A DNA stretch of 7,314 nucleotides from Pseudomonadota bacterium (GCA_030610915.1 JAUWQS010000075.1:1-7314); one strand, 5' to 3'; counted from the stretch's first letter, positions 1-5,774 are shown. Translations and numbers: made by a program. Notes: generated from the sequence alone by a model not told the origin.

Positions 1-180
1 GGTTTTTTCTTGAAAGACGGCAGAGTGCTGATCACAGATCCCAATTCCTCATCCGGCATGGCGCCCTCATCTTTCTTTTTTGAGCAGGCAGCCTGCGCCG
101 GTATGCTTCCCTCCATGGTTATATCCAGATTAATCGAAATCTCCCTCAAAATTCATCGAGAAAAGAAAGGGCCGCTATAG
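1..180 (+). CDS. C-terminal end of an unidentified protein (5' partial)
   Basis: Frame 1 is open from the left edge to a TAG at 178-180, giving 59 residues that begin GFFLKDGRVLITDPNSSSG and end HREKKGPL. The run has a protein-like look: a short strand-turn (KDGRVLITDPN), a Ser/Gly/Pro-rich turn, then a mostly hydrophobic helix (FFFEQAACAGMLPSMVISRL) and a charged tail. This would suit the C-terminus of a soluble enzyme. No start codon is inside the window and I do not recognise the family. The 62-bp dispersed repeat begins 11 bases after the stop, so the gene ends at the left border of the repeat-rich region. It is convergent with the uvrC remnant. The alternative is that the frame is open by chance, which is possible for 59 codons. 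Confidence 0.45.
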   Translation, partial: GFFLKDGRVLITDPNSSSGMAPSSFFFEQAACAGMLPSMVISRLIEISLKIHREKKGPL

Positions 181-190
181 TTCTTTTTTG

Positions 191-252
191 GTAACTACTC
201 AGCCACAGATTCACGCAGATGAACACAGATAGGTTTAAATACAAAAAAATCA
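191..252 (+). repeat. 62-bp dispersed repeat, copy A
   Basis: This begins GTAACTACTCAGCCACAGAT and matches 1926-1987 at 58 of 62 positions in the same orientation. The core, ACAGATTCAC(G/A)CAGATGAAC followed by ACAGATAGGTTTAAATACAA, resembles the low-complexity CACAGAT repeats scattered between genes in many environmental bacterial genomes. Stops in several frames and its noncoding look mean that reading frames crossing it are likely spurious. Confidence 0.85.
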
Positions 253-314
253 CGCCTGCCTGTGCGTTGCACCTGTCTCCGTGCGGACACGCACAGGCAA
301 CGCACAGGCAGGCG
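253..314. repeat. Perfect 18-bp inverted repeat with 26-nt loop
   Basis: CGCCTGCCTGTGCGTTGC at 253-270 is the exact reverse complement of GCAACGCACAGGCAGGCG at 297-314. The 26-nt loop (271-296) contains a weaker inner dyad (TCC-GTGC-GGA). The arms are GC-rich and abut the AT-rich end of the 62-bp repeat. No T-run follows the right arm, so it does not look like a standard intrinsic terminator for the left-edge gene. It is more likely a REP/MITE-like palindromic element or a cruciform-forming site. Confidence 0.8.
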
Positions 315-368
315 ACGCTCGCGGCGCAGGTAGGTCGAACCCGCAAGATGAAAGGTCATCGGGGCATT

Positions 369-388
369 GGGTCGGATGAATCCGACCC
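369..388. repeat. REP-like hairpin, 8-bp stem and 4-nt loop
   Basis: GGGTCGGA (369-376) pairs perfectly with TCCGACCC (381-388) around the loop TGAA. No poly-T follows. Stems of this GGGTCGGATxAATCCGACCC form are commonly seen as dispersed intergenic palindromes. Here it is part of the repeat mosaic between the left-edge gene and the uvrC remnant. Confidence 0.65.
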
Positions 389-400
389 CTACAACATTTC

Positions 401-461
401 GTCATTCCCGCCCCCCGCCTTCGTGGGGGTAAACTCTGGAGGAAATCTGTGACCAGTTACC
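401..461. repeat. Degenerate GTCATTCCCGC-type intergenic repeat plus partial inverted copy of the GTAAC repeat
   Basis: The stretch starts GTCATTCCCGC and carries a C-run (409-416) facing a G-run (425-429) across GCCTTCGT, the hallmark of the widespread GTCATTCCCGCG...CGGGAATCC intergenic repeat in decayed form. It is followed by AATCTGTGACCAGTTAC (444-460). On the minus strand this reads GTAACTGGTCACAGATT, closely resembling the start of the 62-bp repeat (GTAACTACTCAGCCACAGATT) with internal bases missing. It sits just outside the stop of the uvrC remnant and may mark the break that truncated it. Confidence 0.45.
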
Positions 462-477
462 ACTATTTATTGAGCTA

Positions 478-738
478 TTACCGTAATTCTTCCATCGGAG
501 CTTCTCTTATTTTGCCGATGTCCCCGAAATGGTTAAGAAGGACCTTCTTTCTGATCTCACCGATCCCCGGTATGCCGTCCAGGAGGGAATGATAGTCCTC
601 CTTTTCCTTCAATTTCCGGTGATATGAGATCGCAAACCGGTGGGCATTATCCCTCACTCTCTGGAGCAAAAACAGGGCATTGGAATATCTCGTATCCGAT
701 TTTATTATAATGCCGACGTCTCGGTATAGTGGAGCTTT
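478..738 (-). pseudogene. uvrC: uvrC remnant: C-terminal RNase H-end/helix-hairpin-helix fragment of excinuclease subunit C
   Basis: The minus-strand frame is bounded by a stop at 739-741 and a TAA at 478-480, leaving about 86 codons. The text ALFLLQRVRDNAHRFAISYH, then SLLDGIPGIGEIRKKVLL and HFGDIGKIREAPMEEL, is the characteristic UvrC end: the last part of the RNase H-like 3'... catalytic half with its RDxAHRFA signature, then the first hairpin of the (HhH)2 DNA-binding domain (IPGIG). Intact UvrC, the dual-incision nuclease of UvrABC excision repair, is around 600 residues. Here the GIY-YIG, UVR and most of the second domain are absent, and the protein stops at EELR before the second hairpin (normally VPGM-like). 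The first good match is near position 700; the residues before it (KAPLYRDVGIII) are not clearly UvrC. There is no plausible ATG: the best in-frame start is TTG at 667-669, inside the conserved motif. This is a dead fragment; a full uvrC is presumably elsewhere in the genome. Confidence 0.85.
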
Positions 739-763
739 TTACGAGATCATCAAATGTTACCCT

Positions 764-793
764 ACTCCAAAACAGCCTTGACTAATTTGGAGT
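764..793. promoter_or_regulatory. Dyad upstream of the ATPase gene, possible operator
   Basis: ACTCCAAA (764-771) and TTTGGAGT (786-793) form a perfect 8-bp inverted repeat with a 14-nt spacer, ending 18 nt before the ATPase start codon. TTTTGG recurs directly after the right arm. Its place right before the start would suit autoregulation by a DNA-binding protein, or a hairpin in the 5' leader. No convincing -35/-10 pair was found with it; TTGACT (778-783) is -35-like, but the AATATGGT near 801-808 leaves a spacing close to 17 with a weak -10. Confidence 0.35.
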
Positions 794-811
794 TTTGGTT
801 AATATGGTCAT

Positions 812-1957
812 ATGCGTTATATCACTCCCTGTGTTCTCGAAGATTTAAACAAGAAAATGGTTTTTGTGGGCGGACCCCGGCAAGTTGGGAAAACCACGCT
901 TGCCAAGGCTGTTCTTTCAGAGAACTTTCCGGCAGGACGCTACCTGAACTGGGATTATGATGATGACCGGCAGGATATCCTGCAAAAAAGATGGAGCTCC
1001 GATAATAACCTGCTTGTGTTTGATGAGCTGCATAAATTCCCTCGCTGGAAGGCCTGGATTAAGGGGATTTACGATGTATCGCATGAAAAGCACTCTTTTT
1101 TGATAACCGGTTCTGCCCGTCTTGACGTTTACCGGCGCGGCGGCGACTCCTTAATGGGGCGATATCATTACTGGCGTCTGCACCCCTTTACGCTTGATGA
1201 GATTCCAGATGGGATCACTCCTGATGATGCATTTAAGAGGCTTATGACCGTTGGCGGGTTTCCGGAACCTTTTTTGGATGGGGATGAACGTAATGCCCGC
1301 CGGTGGCGGCGTGAGCGGTTTGACAGGGTTCTCCGTGAAGATGTGCGTGATCTGGAATCGATTCGGAACATACAATTGCTCAGCATGTTTCTGGATATGC
1401 TTCGATACCGTGTGGGAGGGCTTATTACAATATCCAACATGGCTTCCGACCTGCAGGTATCTCCTAAAACCGCAAAGACATGGCTTGAGGTTCTGGAGAG
1501 AATGTATCTTGTATTCAGCGTTCGCCCCTATACAAAATCATTGCCAAGGGCGGTGTTAAAGCCTCCCAAAGTATATTTTTTTGATAATGGCGATACATTA
1601 GGAGATGAGGGCGCTCGATTTGAAAATCTTGTGGCCGCATCGCTTCTTAAACGGCTGCACTTTCTTGAGGATCGTGACGGGTATCGTTATGAACTGCGCT
1701 ACATTCGGGACAAGGAAGGACGTGAGGTTGATTTTGCCGTCATAAAGGAGGGACGGCTGGAGGAGTTGATCGAGGCAAAATATTCTGACGATAAAATTTC
1801 GAAACATCTTCTCTATTATGCCGAGCGTCTTAAGCCGGATAAAGTCACCCAAATTGTTGCAAAGATAAGAAGGCCTTATGATAAAGGAAAAATCAAGGTC
1901 ATCGATCCGATTACCTATTTTCGGAGTAACCACTCAGCCACAGATTCACACAGATGA
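812..1957 (+). CDS. AAA_14/DUF4143 family P-loop ATPase
   Basis: This is a 381-aa cytoplasmic ATPase of the AAA_14 + DUF4143 family. These proteins are common in accessory DNA of bacteria and archaea, and their cellular role is not settled. The N-terminal ATPase shows Walker A GGPRQVGKTT (residues 20-29), Walker B LLVFDELHK (D71-E72) and the sensor-like strand FLITGSARLD (96-105). A winged-helix-like segment follows around residues 208-240 (ISNMASDLQVSPKTAKTWLE). The C-terminal part has a restriction-endonuclease-like pattern: FEN (E271), REVDF (E305, D307) and EAK (E321-K323), the DUF4143 signature, which could be a nuclease or a degenerate binding fold. The ATG at 812 is the only start in frame, because a TAA lies at 800-802. 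No good Shine-Dalgarno is near; GGAG at 789-792 is too far. The last ten residues (SNHSATDSHR) and the stop are encoded by the 62-bp repeat, so the native C-terminus has probably been replaced. The length is near the usual 370-430 aa, so function may be kept. Confidence 0.9.
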   Translation: MRYITPCVLEDLNKKMVFVGGPRQVGKTTLAKAVLSENFPAGRYLNWDYDDDRQDILQKRWSSDNNLLVFDELHKFPRWKAWIKGIYDVSHEKHSFLITGSARLDVYRRGGDSLMGRYHYWRLHPFTLDEIPDGITPDDAFKRLMTVGGFPEPFLDGDERNARRWRRERFDRVLREDVRDLESIRNIQLLSMFLDMLRYRVGGLITISNMASDLQVSPKTAKTWLEVLERMYLVFSVRPYTKSLPRAVLKPPKVYFFDNGDTLGDEGARFENLVAASLLKRLHFLEDRDGYRYELRYIRDKEGREVDFAVIKEGRLEELIEAKYSDDKISKHLLYYAERLKPDKVTQIVAKIRRPYDKGKIKVIDPITYFRSNHSATDSHR

Positions 1958-1987
1958 ACACAGATAGGTTTAAATACAACGAAATCA
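1926..1987 (+). repeat. 62-bp dispersed repeat, copy B (supplies the ATPase stop codon)
   Basis: This matches copy A (191-252) at 58 of 62 positions in direct orientation; the four differences are a T/C, a G/A and two near the right end. It overlaps the final codons of the ATPase gene, whose TGA (1955-1957) falls in the shared ACAGATGAACACAGAT core. The two copies bracket the uvrC remnant and the ATPase gene, 1735 bp apart start to start. Confidence 0.85.
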
Positions 1988-2134
1988 AAGATAAAGTAGT
2001 AGAGGTGTAACTTCTCAATAAGTTCAGGTAAATCATACTCGTAACTTACTGTCTTTACAACTTTAAGATATTTGTGGGTAAAAGGCGGAAGTAGCCACCA
2101 AGATACAAAGGTCGGTTCAATTGGCGGGCGGGTG

Positions 2135-2160
2135 GCATGGACAAACTTGTTTGTCCGTGC
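2135..2160. repeat. Strong hairpin: 12-bp stem, 2-nt loop
   Basis: GCATGGACAAAC (2135-2146) pairs with GTTTGTCCGTGC (2149-2160) along 12 positions, one of them G-T, around TT. GGACAAACTTGTTTGTCC is a near-perfect palindrome. No T-run follows, so terminator function for the ATPase gene is doubtful. The left side belongs to the 15-bp segment 2128-2142 that recurs inverted at 5740-5754, beyond the R-M gene. Confidence 0.75.
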
Positions 2161-2217
2161 GTAACTACTCAGGCTGTGAGCGCCCCGCAGGAAATGCCCT
2201 TTTTCTGGTTCCCACAT

Positions 2218-2223
2218 GAAGGA
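2218..2223 (+). promoter_or_regulatory. Ribosome binding site fixing the GTG start of the R-M gene
   Basis: GAAGGA lies 9 nt before the GTG at 2233. An in-frame TGA at 2227-2229 excludes any earlier start, and the ATG at 2216-2218 is out of frame, so this site and the GTG define the start. Confidence 0.75.
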
Positions 2224-2232
2224 ATCTGATTA

Positions 2233-5200
2233 GTGAAGAAATTATTAGAACAGTATCTAAAGAATCTCACAAATACTTCTCAGCGTGGCGATGCCAGAGA
2301 AGAAAGTTATTACAAACATCTCGATACCTTAATTAAACAATATGCAGAAATTCAAAACATAAAAAATGTAGATGTAACCATTCTTCCCAAAAAAACCGAG
2401 GCCGGAAACCCCGACTTTCGCATCTGGGACGGTAAAAACCATATTACCGGATACATTGAAGCCAAAGATCCTTCCGTGACCAATCTTGATTATATTGAAG
2501 GTACTGAACAATTAGAGCGTTACTGCTCTACTTTTCCCAATGTAATCCTGACCAATTTTTACGAATTCCGGCTATACAGGGATGACCAGCGTATCGCACA
2601 GGCAATGATCGGACGCCCTATAATTGCTAAAAGATTACAAATAGCGCCACCAGTAGAAAATATTGATAAATTCAAAGCATTATTCGAGATATTCTTTTCT
2701 TTTTCTCTGCCAAAAGTTCAAACAGCACGTTCTCTGGCTATTGAACTGGCAAAACGCACCCGTTTTTTGCGCGACGAAGTTATTGCCGTGGAAATGGAAG
2801 AAAACGGCAGCAAAGGTCATAAACAAATCATCGGTTTTTTTGAAGCCTTTAAAAAATATCTAATCGGAACATTAACCAAAAAACAATTCGCTGATCTTTA
2901 CGCTCAAACAATTACCTACGGTCTTTTTGCCGCCCGAACCAGAGCCGACGGTGAATTTAACCGCAGATTGGCTTTTGATTATATTCCGCATACTATCGGC
3001 ATCCTTCGTGATGTATTCCGGTTTATCTCTCTGGAAGATCCGCCGAAATCATTACAAATTATTGTCGAAGATATTGCCGAAATATTACACGTTGCCGAGG
3101 TCAATAAAATACTTCATGAATATTACAGAACAGGAAAAGGCAGAGACCCCATCATTCATTTTTATGAGACTTTTCTGACAACATACGATCCCGAAATCCG
3201 TCAACACCGCGGCGTTTATTACACCCCGGAAGCAGTGGTCGGTTATATCGTCCGTTCAATTCATGCAATCCTGAAGACTCATTTTGGTCTGGCGGATGGT
3301 CTTGCCTGCGAAGATGTAAAACTGCTCGATCCGGCAGGCGGCACTTTGACATTTCCCGCTGAAGCTATCCGTTTGGCAGCCGATGAATTTAAAGAAAAAT
3401 ACGGCGAAGGTGGCCTGCACCGCTGGATCAAAAAACATATTCTTGCCGACTTTTACGCCTTTGAACTCATGATGGCGCCTTATGCCATTGGTCATTTGAA
3501 GATGGGATTTATTTTTGATGAACTGGGCTACAAGATGACCGATGACGAACGCTTTAAACTTTACCTGACCAATACGCTGGAAATGGAAGAAATCAAGCAG
3601 ATTGCCATTCCGGGATTGAGTTCATTAAGCGAAGAATCGCATCTGGCAGGAAAAGTAAAAAAAGAACAGCCGGTGCTGGTGGTTCTCGGCAATCCGCCTT
3701 ACAGCGGCATTTCCGCCAATATTAATAAATGGACAGAACGATTATTAAAAGAAGATATTGACGGCACACAAAGTTATTATAAGGTGGATGGCCAACCACT
3801 TGGCGAGAAAAAACTATGGTTACAGGATGATTATGTAAAATTTCTGCGTTTTGCCCAGTGGAAAATCCAGACATCCGGTTACGGCATTGTGGGCATGATT
3901 ACCAATCACGGTTATCTTGATAATCCTACCTTTCGCGGCATGCGCCAGAGTCTGATGAAAACCTTTGATGAGATTTACATTCTTGATCTGCACGGCAACA
4001 GCCTGAAAAAAGAAACCACGCCCGCAGGAGGAAAGGATGAAAATGTGTTTGATATTCGCCAGGGTGTTGCCATCGCTCTGTTTATCAAAAACAAAAAAGC
4101 CAAAGAATCGAAAGTATTTCATCTGGATAAATACGGATTAAGAGAAGAAAAATACGAATGGCTTGACAAGAACGAGTTTAATGAAAAAAACTATCTTGAG
4201 ATTAAGCCTGTTTCACCTTGGTATTTCTTCATTCCCAGAAATACTTCACATATTCAGCAGTATTTGAAGTGGAAAAAGATTACAGAAATTTTTCCAGTAA
4301 ATAATGTTGGAATAGTTACCGCAAGAGACAAATTCTCGATTGACTTTGACAAAAATATTTTAAGAAACAGAATTCGTCAATTTCGAGACTTAAAAGTAGA
4401 TAATGTTCTAATAAAAGAAGGATTTAAACTTAAAGACACATCAACTTTTAAACTCGATAAATTCAGGAAAGAGTTAGCAAAAGATGACGATTGGCAGAAT
4501 TATTTTAAGTTAATTACCTATCGCCCTTTTGATATAAGGCATATCTATTATTCTAAATGGGTTATTGAGCGACCTATTTATAATACCATGCGCCACATGC
4601 TGGAAGAAAATATTGGTATTGTCGCTCGAAGACAACAATTGCCGGATAGGGCGTGCAACTATTTTTATATCAGTGAAAATCTTATATCAGATGGCTTAAT
4701 TCGATCAGACAATAAAGGATCGGAATCTTTGTTTCCTTTATACACTTATCCTGATGAAAATAACAAAGACCTTTTCAACCAACATCAAACCGAAAAAGAG
4801 CCGAATATCCCCCCAGCCCTGTTTGACAAATTATCATCCCACTATGGGCGGAAACCCACACCGGAAGATATCCTCTATTACATCTATGGCGTATTTTACA
4901 GCAATATTTACCGCGAAACATACGCCGAATTTTTAAAGATTGATTTTCCACGTGTGCCTTTTACCGCCGATTATAACCTGTTCAAGAAAATGGGCAAATT
5001 CGGCAAAGAACTGGCCGACCTGCACTTGCTCAAAAGTTCGGCGCTCGATCCACCCGTTGCCAAATGTCATGGCAGCGGCGATAATGACAGTATTGAAAAG
5101 ATAAACTACAAGGAAGACGAAAAACGCATTTATATCAATAAAGATAAATACTTTGAAGGCATCACGCCGGAAGTCTGGAATTACCACATCGGCGGCTACC

Positions 5201-5358
5201 AGGTTTTACATAAATATCTGAAAGACCGAAAAGGCAGAATAATGGACGATGCGCCGCGCTATTGCCGGATTGTAACAGCCTTGAGCAAGACCCTAAAAAT
5301 TCAAGAAAGAATAGATGAAATTTATCCGGAAGCAGAAAAGAAACTTGTTAAATGTTGA
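2233..5358 (+). CDS. Single-chain restriction-modification enzyme, Type ISP (LlaBIII)-like without helicase
   Basis: This 1041-aa cytoplasmic protein should both methylate adenine N6 at a specific site and cut unmodified DNA. Residues 1-150 form a PD-(D/E)XK nuclease: a possible E23/E24, then NPDFRIW (D61) and GYIEAKD (E76-A-K78). A helical linker (about 155-310) leads to the gamma-class methyltransferase: HFYETFLTTYDPEIRQHRGV then YYTPEAVVGYIV (the conserved pre-motif I region), motif I DPAGGTLTF (366-374), and motif IV NPPY (487-490). Residues from about 600 to 1041 are the specificity region. Its segments (YRPFDIRHIYYSKW, RPIYNTMRHML, PEDILYYIYGVFYS, FPRVPFTADYNLFK and GITPEVWNYHIGGYQVLHKY) are those of the Type ISP C-terminal domain. 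Classical ISP enzymes (LlaGI, LlaBIII; about 1,500-1,600 aa) have a superfamily 2 helicase between nuclease and methylase; no Walker motifs are seen here, making it closer to Type IIG/IIL logic. No separate R, M or S gene adjoins. Start is GTG with a good ribosome binding site. GC falls to about 25-33% around 4321-4500 against about 50% on either side. Confidence 0.93.
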   Translation: MKKLLEQYLKNLTNTSQRGDAREESYYKHLDTLIKQYAEIQNIKNVDVTILPKKTEAGNPDFRIWDGKNHITGYIEAKDPSVTNLDYIEGTEQLERYCSTFPNVILTNFYEFRLYRDDQRIAQAMIGRPIIAKRLQIAPPVENIDKFKALFEIFFSFSLPKVQTARSLAIELAKRTRFLRDEVIAVEMEENGSKGHKQIIGFFEAFKKYLIGTLTKKQFADLYAQTITYGLFAARTRADGEFNRRLAFDYIPHTIGILRDVFRFISLEDPPKSLQIIVEDIAEILHVAEVNKILHEYYRTGKGRDPIIHFYETFLTTYDPEIRQHRGVYYTPEAVVGYIVRSIHAILKTHFGLADGLACEDVKLLDPAGGTLTFPAEAIRLAADEFKEKYGEGGLHRWIKKHILADFYAFELMMAPYAIGHLKMGFIFDELGYKMTDDERFKLYLTNTLEMEEIKQIAIPGLSSLSEESHLAGKVKKEQPVLVVLGNPPYSGISANINKWTERLLKEDIDGTQSYYKVDGQPLGEKKLWLQDDYVKFLRFAQWKIQTSGYGIVGMITNHGYLDNPTFRGMRQSLMKTFDEIYILDLHGNSLKKETTPAGGKDENVFDIRQGVAIALFIKNKKAKESKVFHLDKYGLREEKYEWLDKNEFNEKNYLEIKPVSPWYFFIPRNTSHIQQYLKWKKITEIFPVNNVGIVTARDKFSIDFDKNILRNRIRQFRDLKVDNVLIKEGFKLKDTSTFKLDKFRKELAKDDDWQNYFKLITYRPFDIRHIYYSKWVIERPIYNTMRHMLEENIGIVARRQQLPDRACNYFYISENLISDGLIRSDNKGSESLFPLYTYPDENNKDLFNQHQTEKEPNIPPALFDKLSSHYGRKPTPEDILYYIYGVFYSNIYRETYAEFLKIDFPRVPFTADYNLFKKMGKFGKELADLHLLKSSALDPPVAKCHGSGDNDSIEKINYKEDEKRIYINKDKYFEGITPEVWNYHIGGYQVLHKYLKDRKGRIMDDAPRYCRIVTALSKTLKIQERIDEIYPEAEKKLVKC

Positions 5359-5454
5359 AAAAAGAAAGCGTGAGCGTGGAAGTAAGTCTGCCGTTGACTC
5401 TTGTACTCTATTATTAAATCACGCTATATCCAGCCCCAGTACGATCTTCTTGAC

Positions 5455-5625
5455 CTACAGGGCAAGCACGTTTTCAGCTACACCGGCAAAGGTAACGCCT
5501 TTGGATAAATCGGTATTTACCGGATTTGTCAATGCCGCCATTTTCGGTAAATGGTCACGGATCGTCTCCCTGGTTTGTCCCAATCTCTTAGCAATCCTGT
5601 CCTGCGGGATGCCAAGGCGATTCAT
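5455..5625 (-). pseudogene. Fragment of a ParB-like helix-turn-helix protein
   Basis: From the ATG at 5623-5625 to TAG at 5455-5457 there are 56 residues. The part GIPQDRIAKRLGQTRETIRD followed by HLPKMAALTNP is a helix-turn-helix as in the middle domain of ParB/Spo0J-type proteins (partition or ParB-methylase fusions), and the following NTDLSKGVTFAGVAEN also suits the segment after that HTH in such proteins. The ParB N-terminal nuclease-like domain and everything after VAEN are missing, and the frame ends abruptly in VLAL. No Shine-Dalgarno precedes the ATG. The open frame extends further upstream to 5745, but that part is encoded by short intergenic repeats. Most likely a dead remnant of a mobile-element gene; a tiny functional DNA-binding peptide is a remote alternative. 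Confidence 0.65.
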
Positions 5626-5660
5626 GGGAAATATTTTGATGTCCAAATGGCTATTGTAGC

Positions 5661-5688
5661 CCCTTAATTGTAAAGTCCTCGCAAAAAT
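5661..5688 (-). repeat. 28-bp dispersed repeat, copy 1
   Basis: CCCTTAATTGTAAAGTCCTC followed by GCAAAAAT (plus strand) matches 6402-6429 at 24 of 28 positions in direct orientation. On the minus strand it reads ATTTTTGCGAGGACTTTACA then ATTAAGGG, and lies just upstream of the ParB-like fragment, as copy 2 lies just upstream of marC. Confidence 0.75.
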
Positions 5689-5690
5689 GG

Positions 5691-5738
5691 CTTCGGCGTG
5701 AGACTTCGGCGTGAGCTCAGTCGAACGCTCAGTCGAAC
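5691..5738. repeat. Short tandem repeats CTTCGGCGTGAG and GCTCAGTCGAAC
   Basis: CTTCGGCGTGAG occurs at 5691-5702 and 5704-5715; GCTCAGTCGAAC occurs exactly twice in tandem at 5715-5726 and 5727-5738. Read on the minus strand this is GTTCGACTGAGC repeated, then CTCACGCCGAAG repeated, the familiar form of dispersed GC-rich intergenic repeats in environmental genomes. It is noncoding despite an open minus-strand frame. Confidence 0.75.
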
Positions 5739-5739
5739 C

Positions 5740-5754
5740 GTCCATGCCACCCGC
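5740..5754 (-). repeat. 15-bp segment, inverted copy of 2128-2142
   Basis: GTCCATGCCACCCGC here is the exact reverse complement of GCGGGTGGCATGGAC at 2128-2142. The pair lies outside the R-M gene on both sides in inverted orientation, about 3.6 kb apart. No longer homology extends outward from either copy that I can see, so they may simply be two pieces of one dispersed intergenic repeat family. Confidence 0.6.
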
Positions 5755-5774
5755 GCCCCAGACTTTAAGATTTC

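Larger units (their letters stand above)
1988..2232. other. Gene-free, repeat-bearing spacer before the R-M gene
   Basis: No protein gene can be supported. A minus-strand frame runs through 1915-2217, but it crosses the dispersed repeat and the hairpin at 2135-2160. A middle stretch of that frame (HKYLKVVKTVSYEYDLPELI, about 2020-2080) has a protein-like look and could be a decayed gene end; I do not recognise it. GTAACTACTC at 2161-2170 repeats the first ten bases of copy A. The promoter of the R-M gene should lie here or in the hairpin region, but no clear -35/-10 pair stands out. Confidence 0.5.

Noticed and set aside
253..314. Intrinsic terminator for the left-edge gene
   Set aside because: The stem is strong, but no T-run follows on either strand and the loop is large (26 nt).
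146..346. 66-codon minus-strand frame
   Set aside because: It is made of the 18-bp inverted repeat and the antisense of copy A, and overlaps the left-edge gene end.
219..452. 77-codon plus-strand frame
   Set aside because: It lies wholly in repeats (62-bp repeat, 18-bp dyad, GTCATTCCCGC repeat); its low-complexity product is an artefact.
1..477. CRISPR array in the repeat-rich left part
   Set aside because: The repeats are of different kinds, not regularly spaced copies of one unit, and there is no cas gene.
812..1957. BREX, Pgl or other multi-gene phage defence system with the R-M gene
   Set aside because: The ATPase is of the AAA_14/DUF4143 type, not BrxC/PglY, and no phosphatase, protease or Lon-like gene is present.
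1915..2217. 100-codon minus-strand open frame between the ATPase and R-M genes
   Set aside because: It runs through the 62-bp repeat and the hairpin at 2135-2160, overlaps the ATPase end, and matches no family I know. Only a short middle part looks protein-like.
3820..4122. Minus-strand frame inside the R-M gene
   Set aside because: It is the antisense of well-conserved methylase sequence and has no family features.
5455..5745. Complete 96-aa protein
   Set aside because: The N-terminal 40 residues are encoded by tandem and dispersed intergenic repeats; only the last 56 resemble a protein family, and only part of it.
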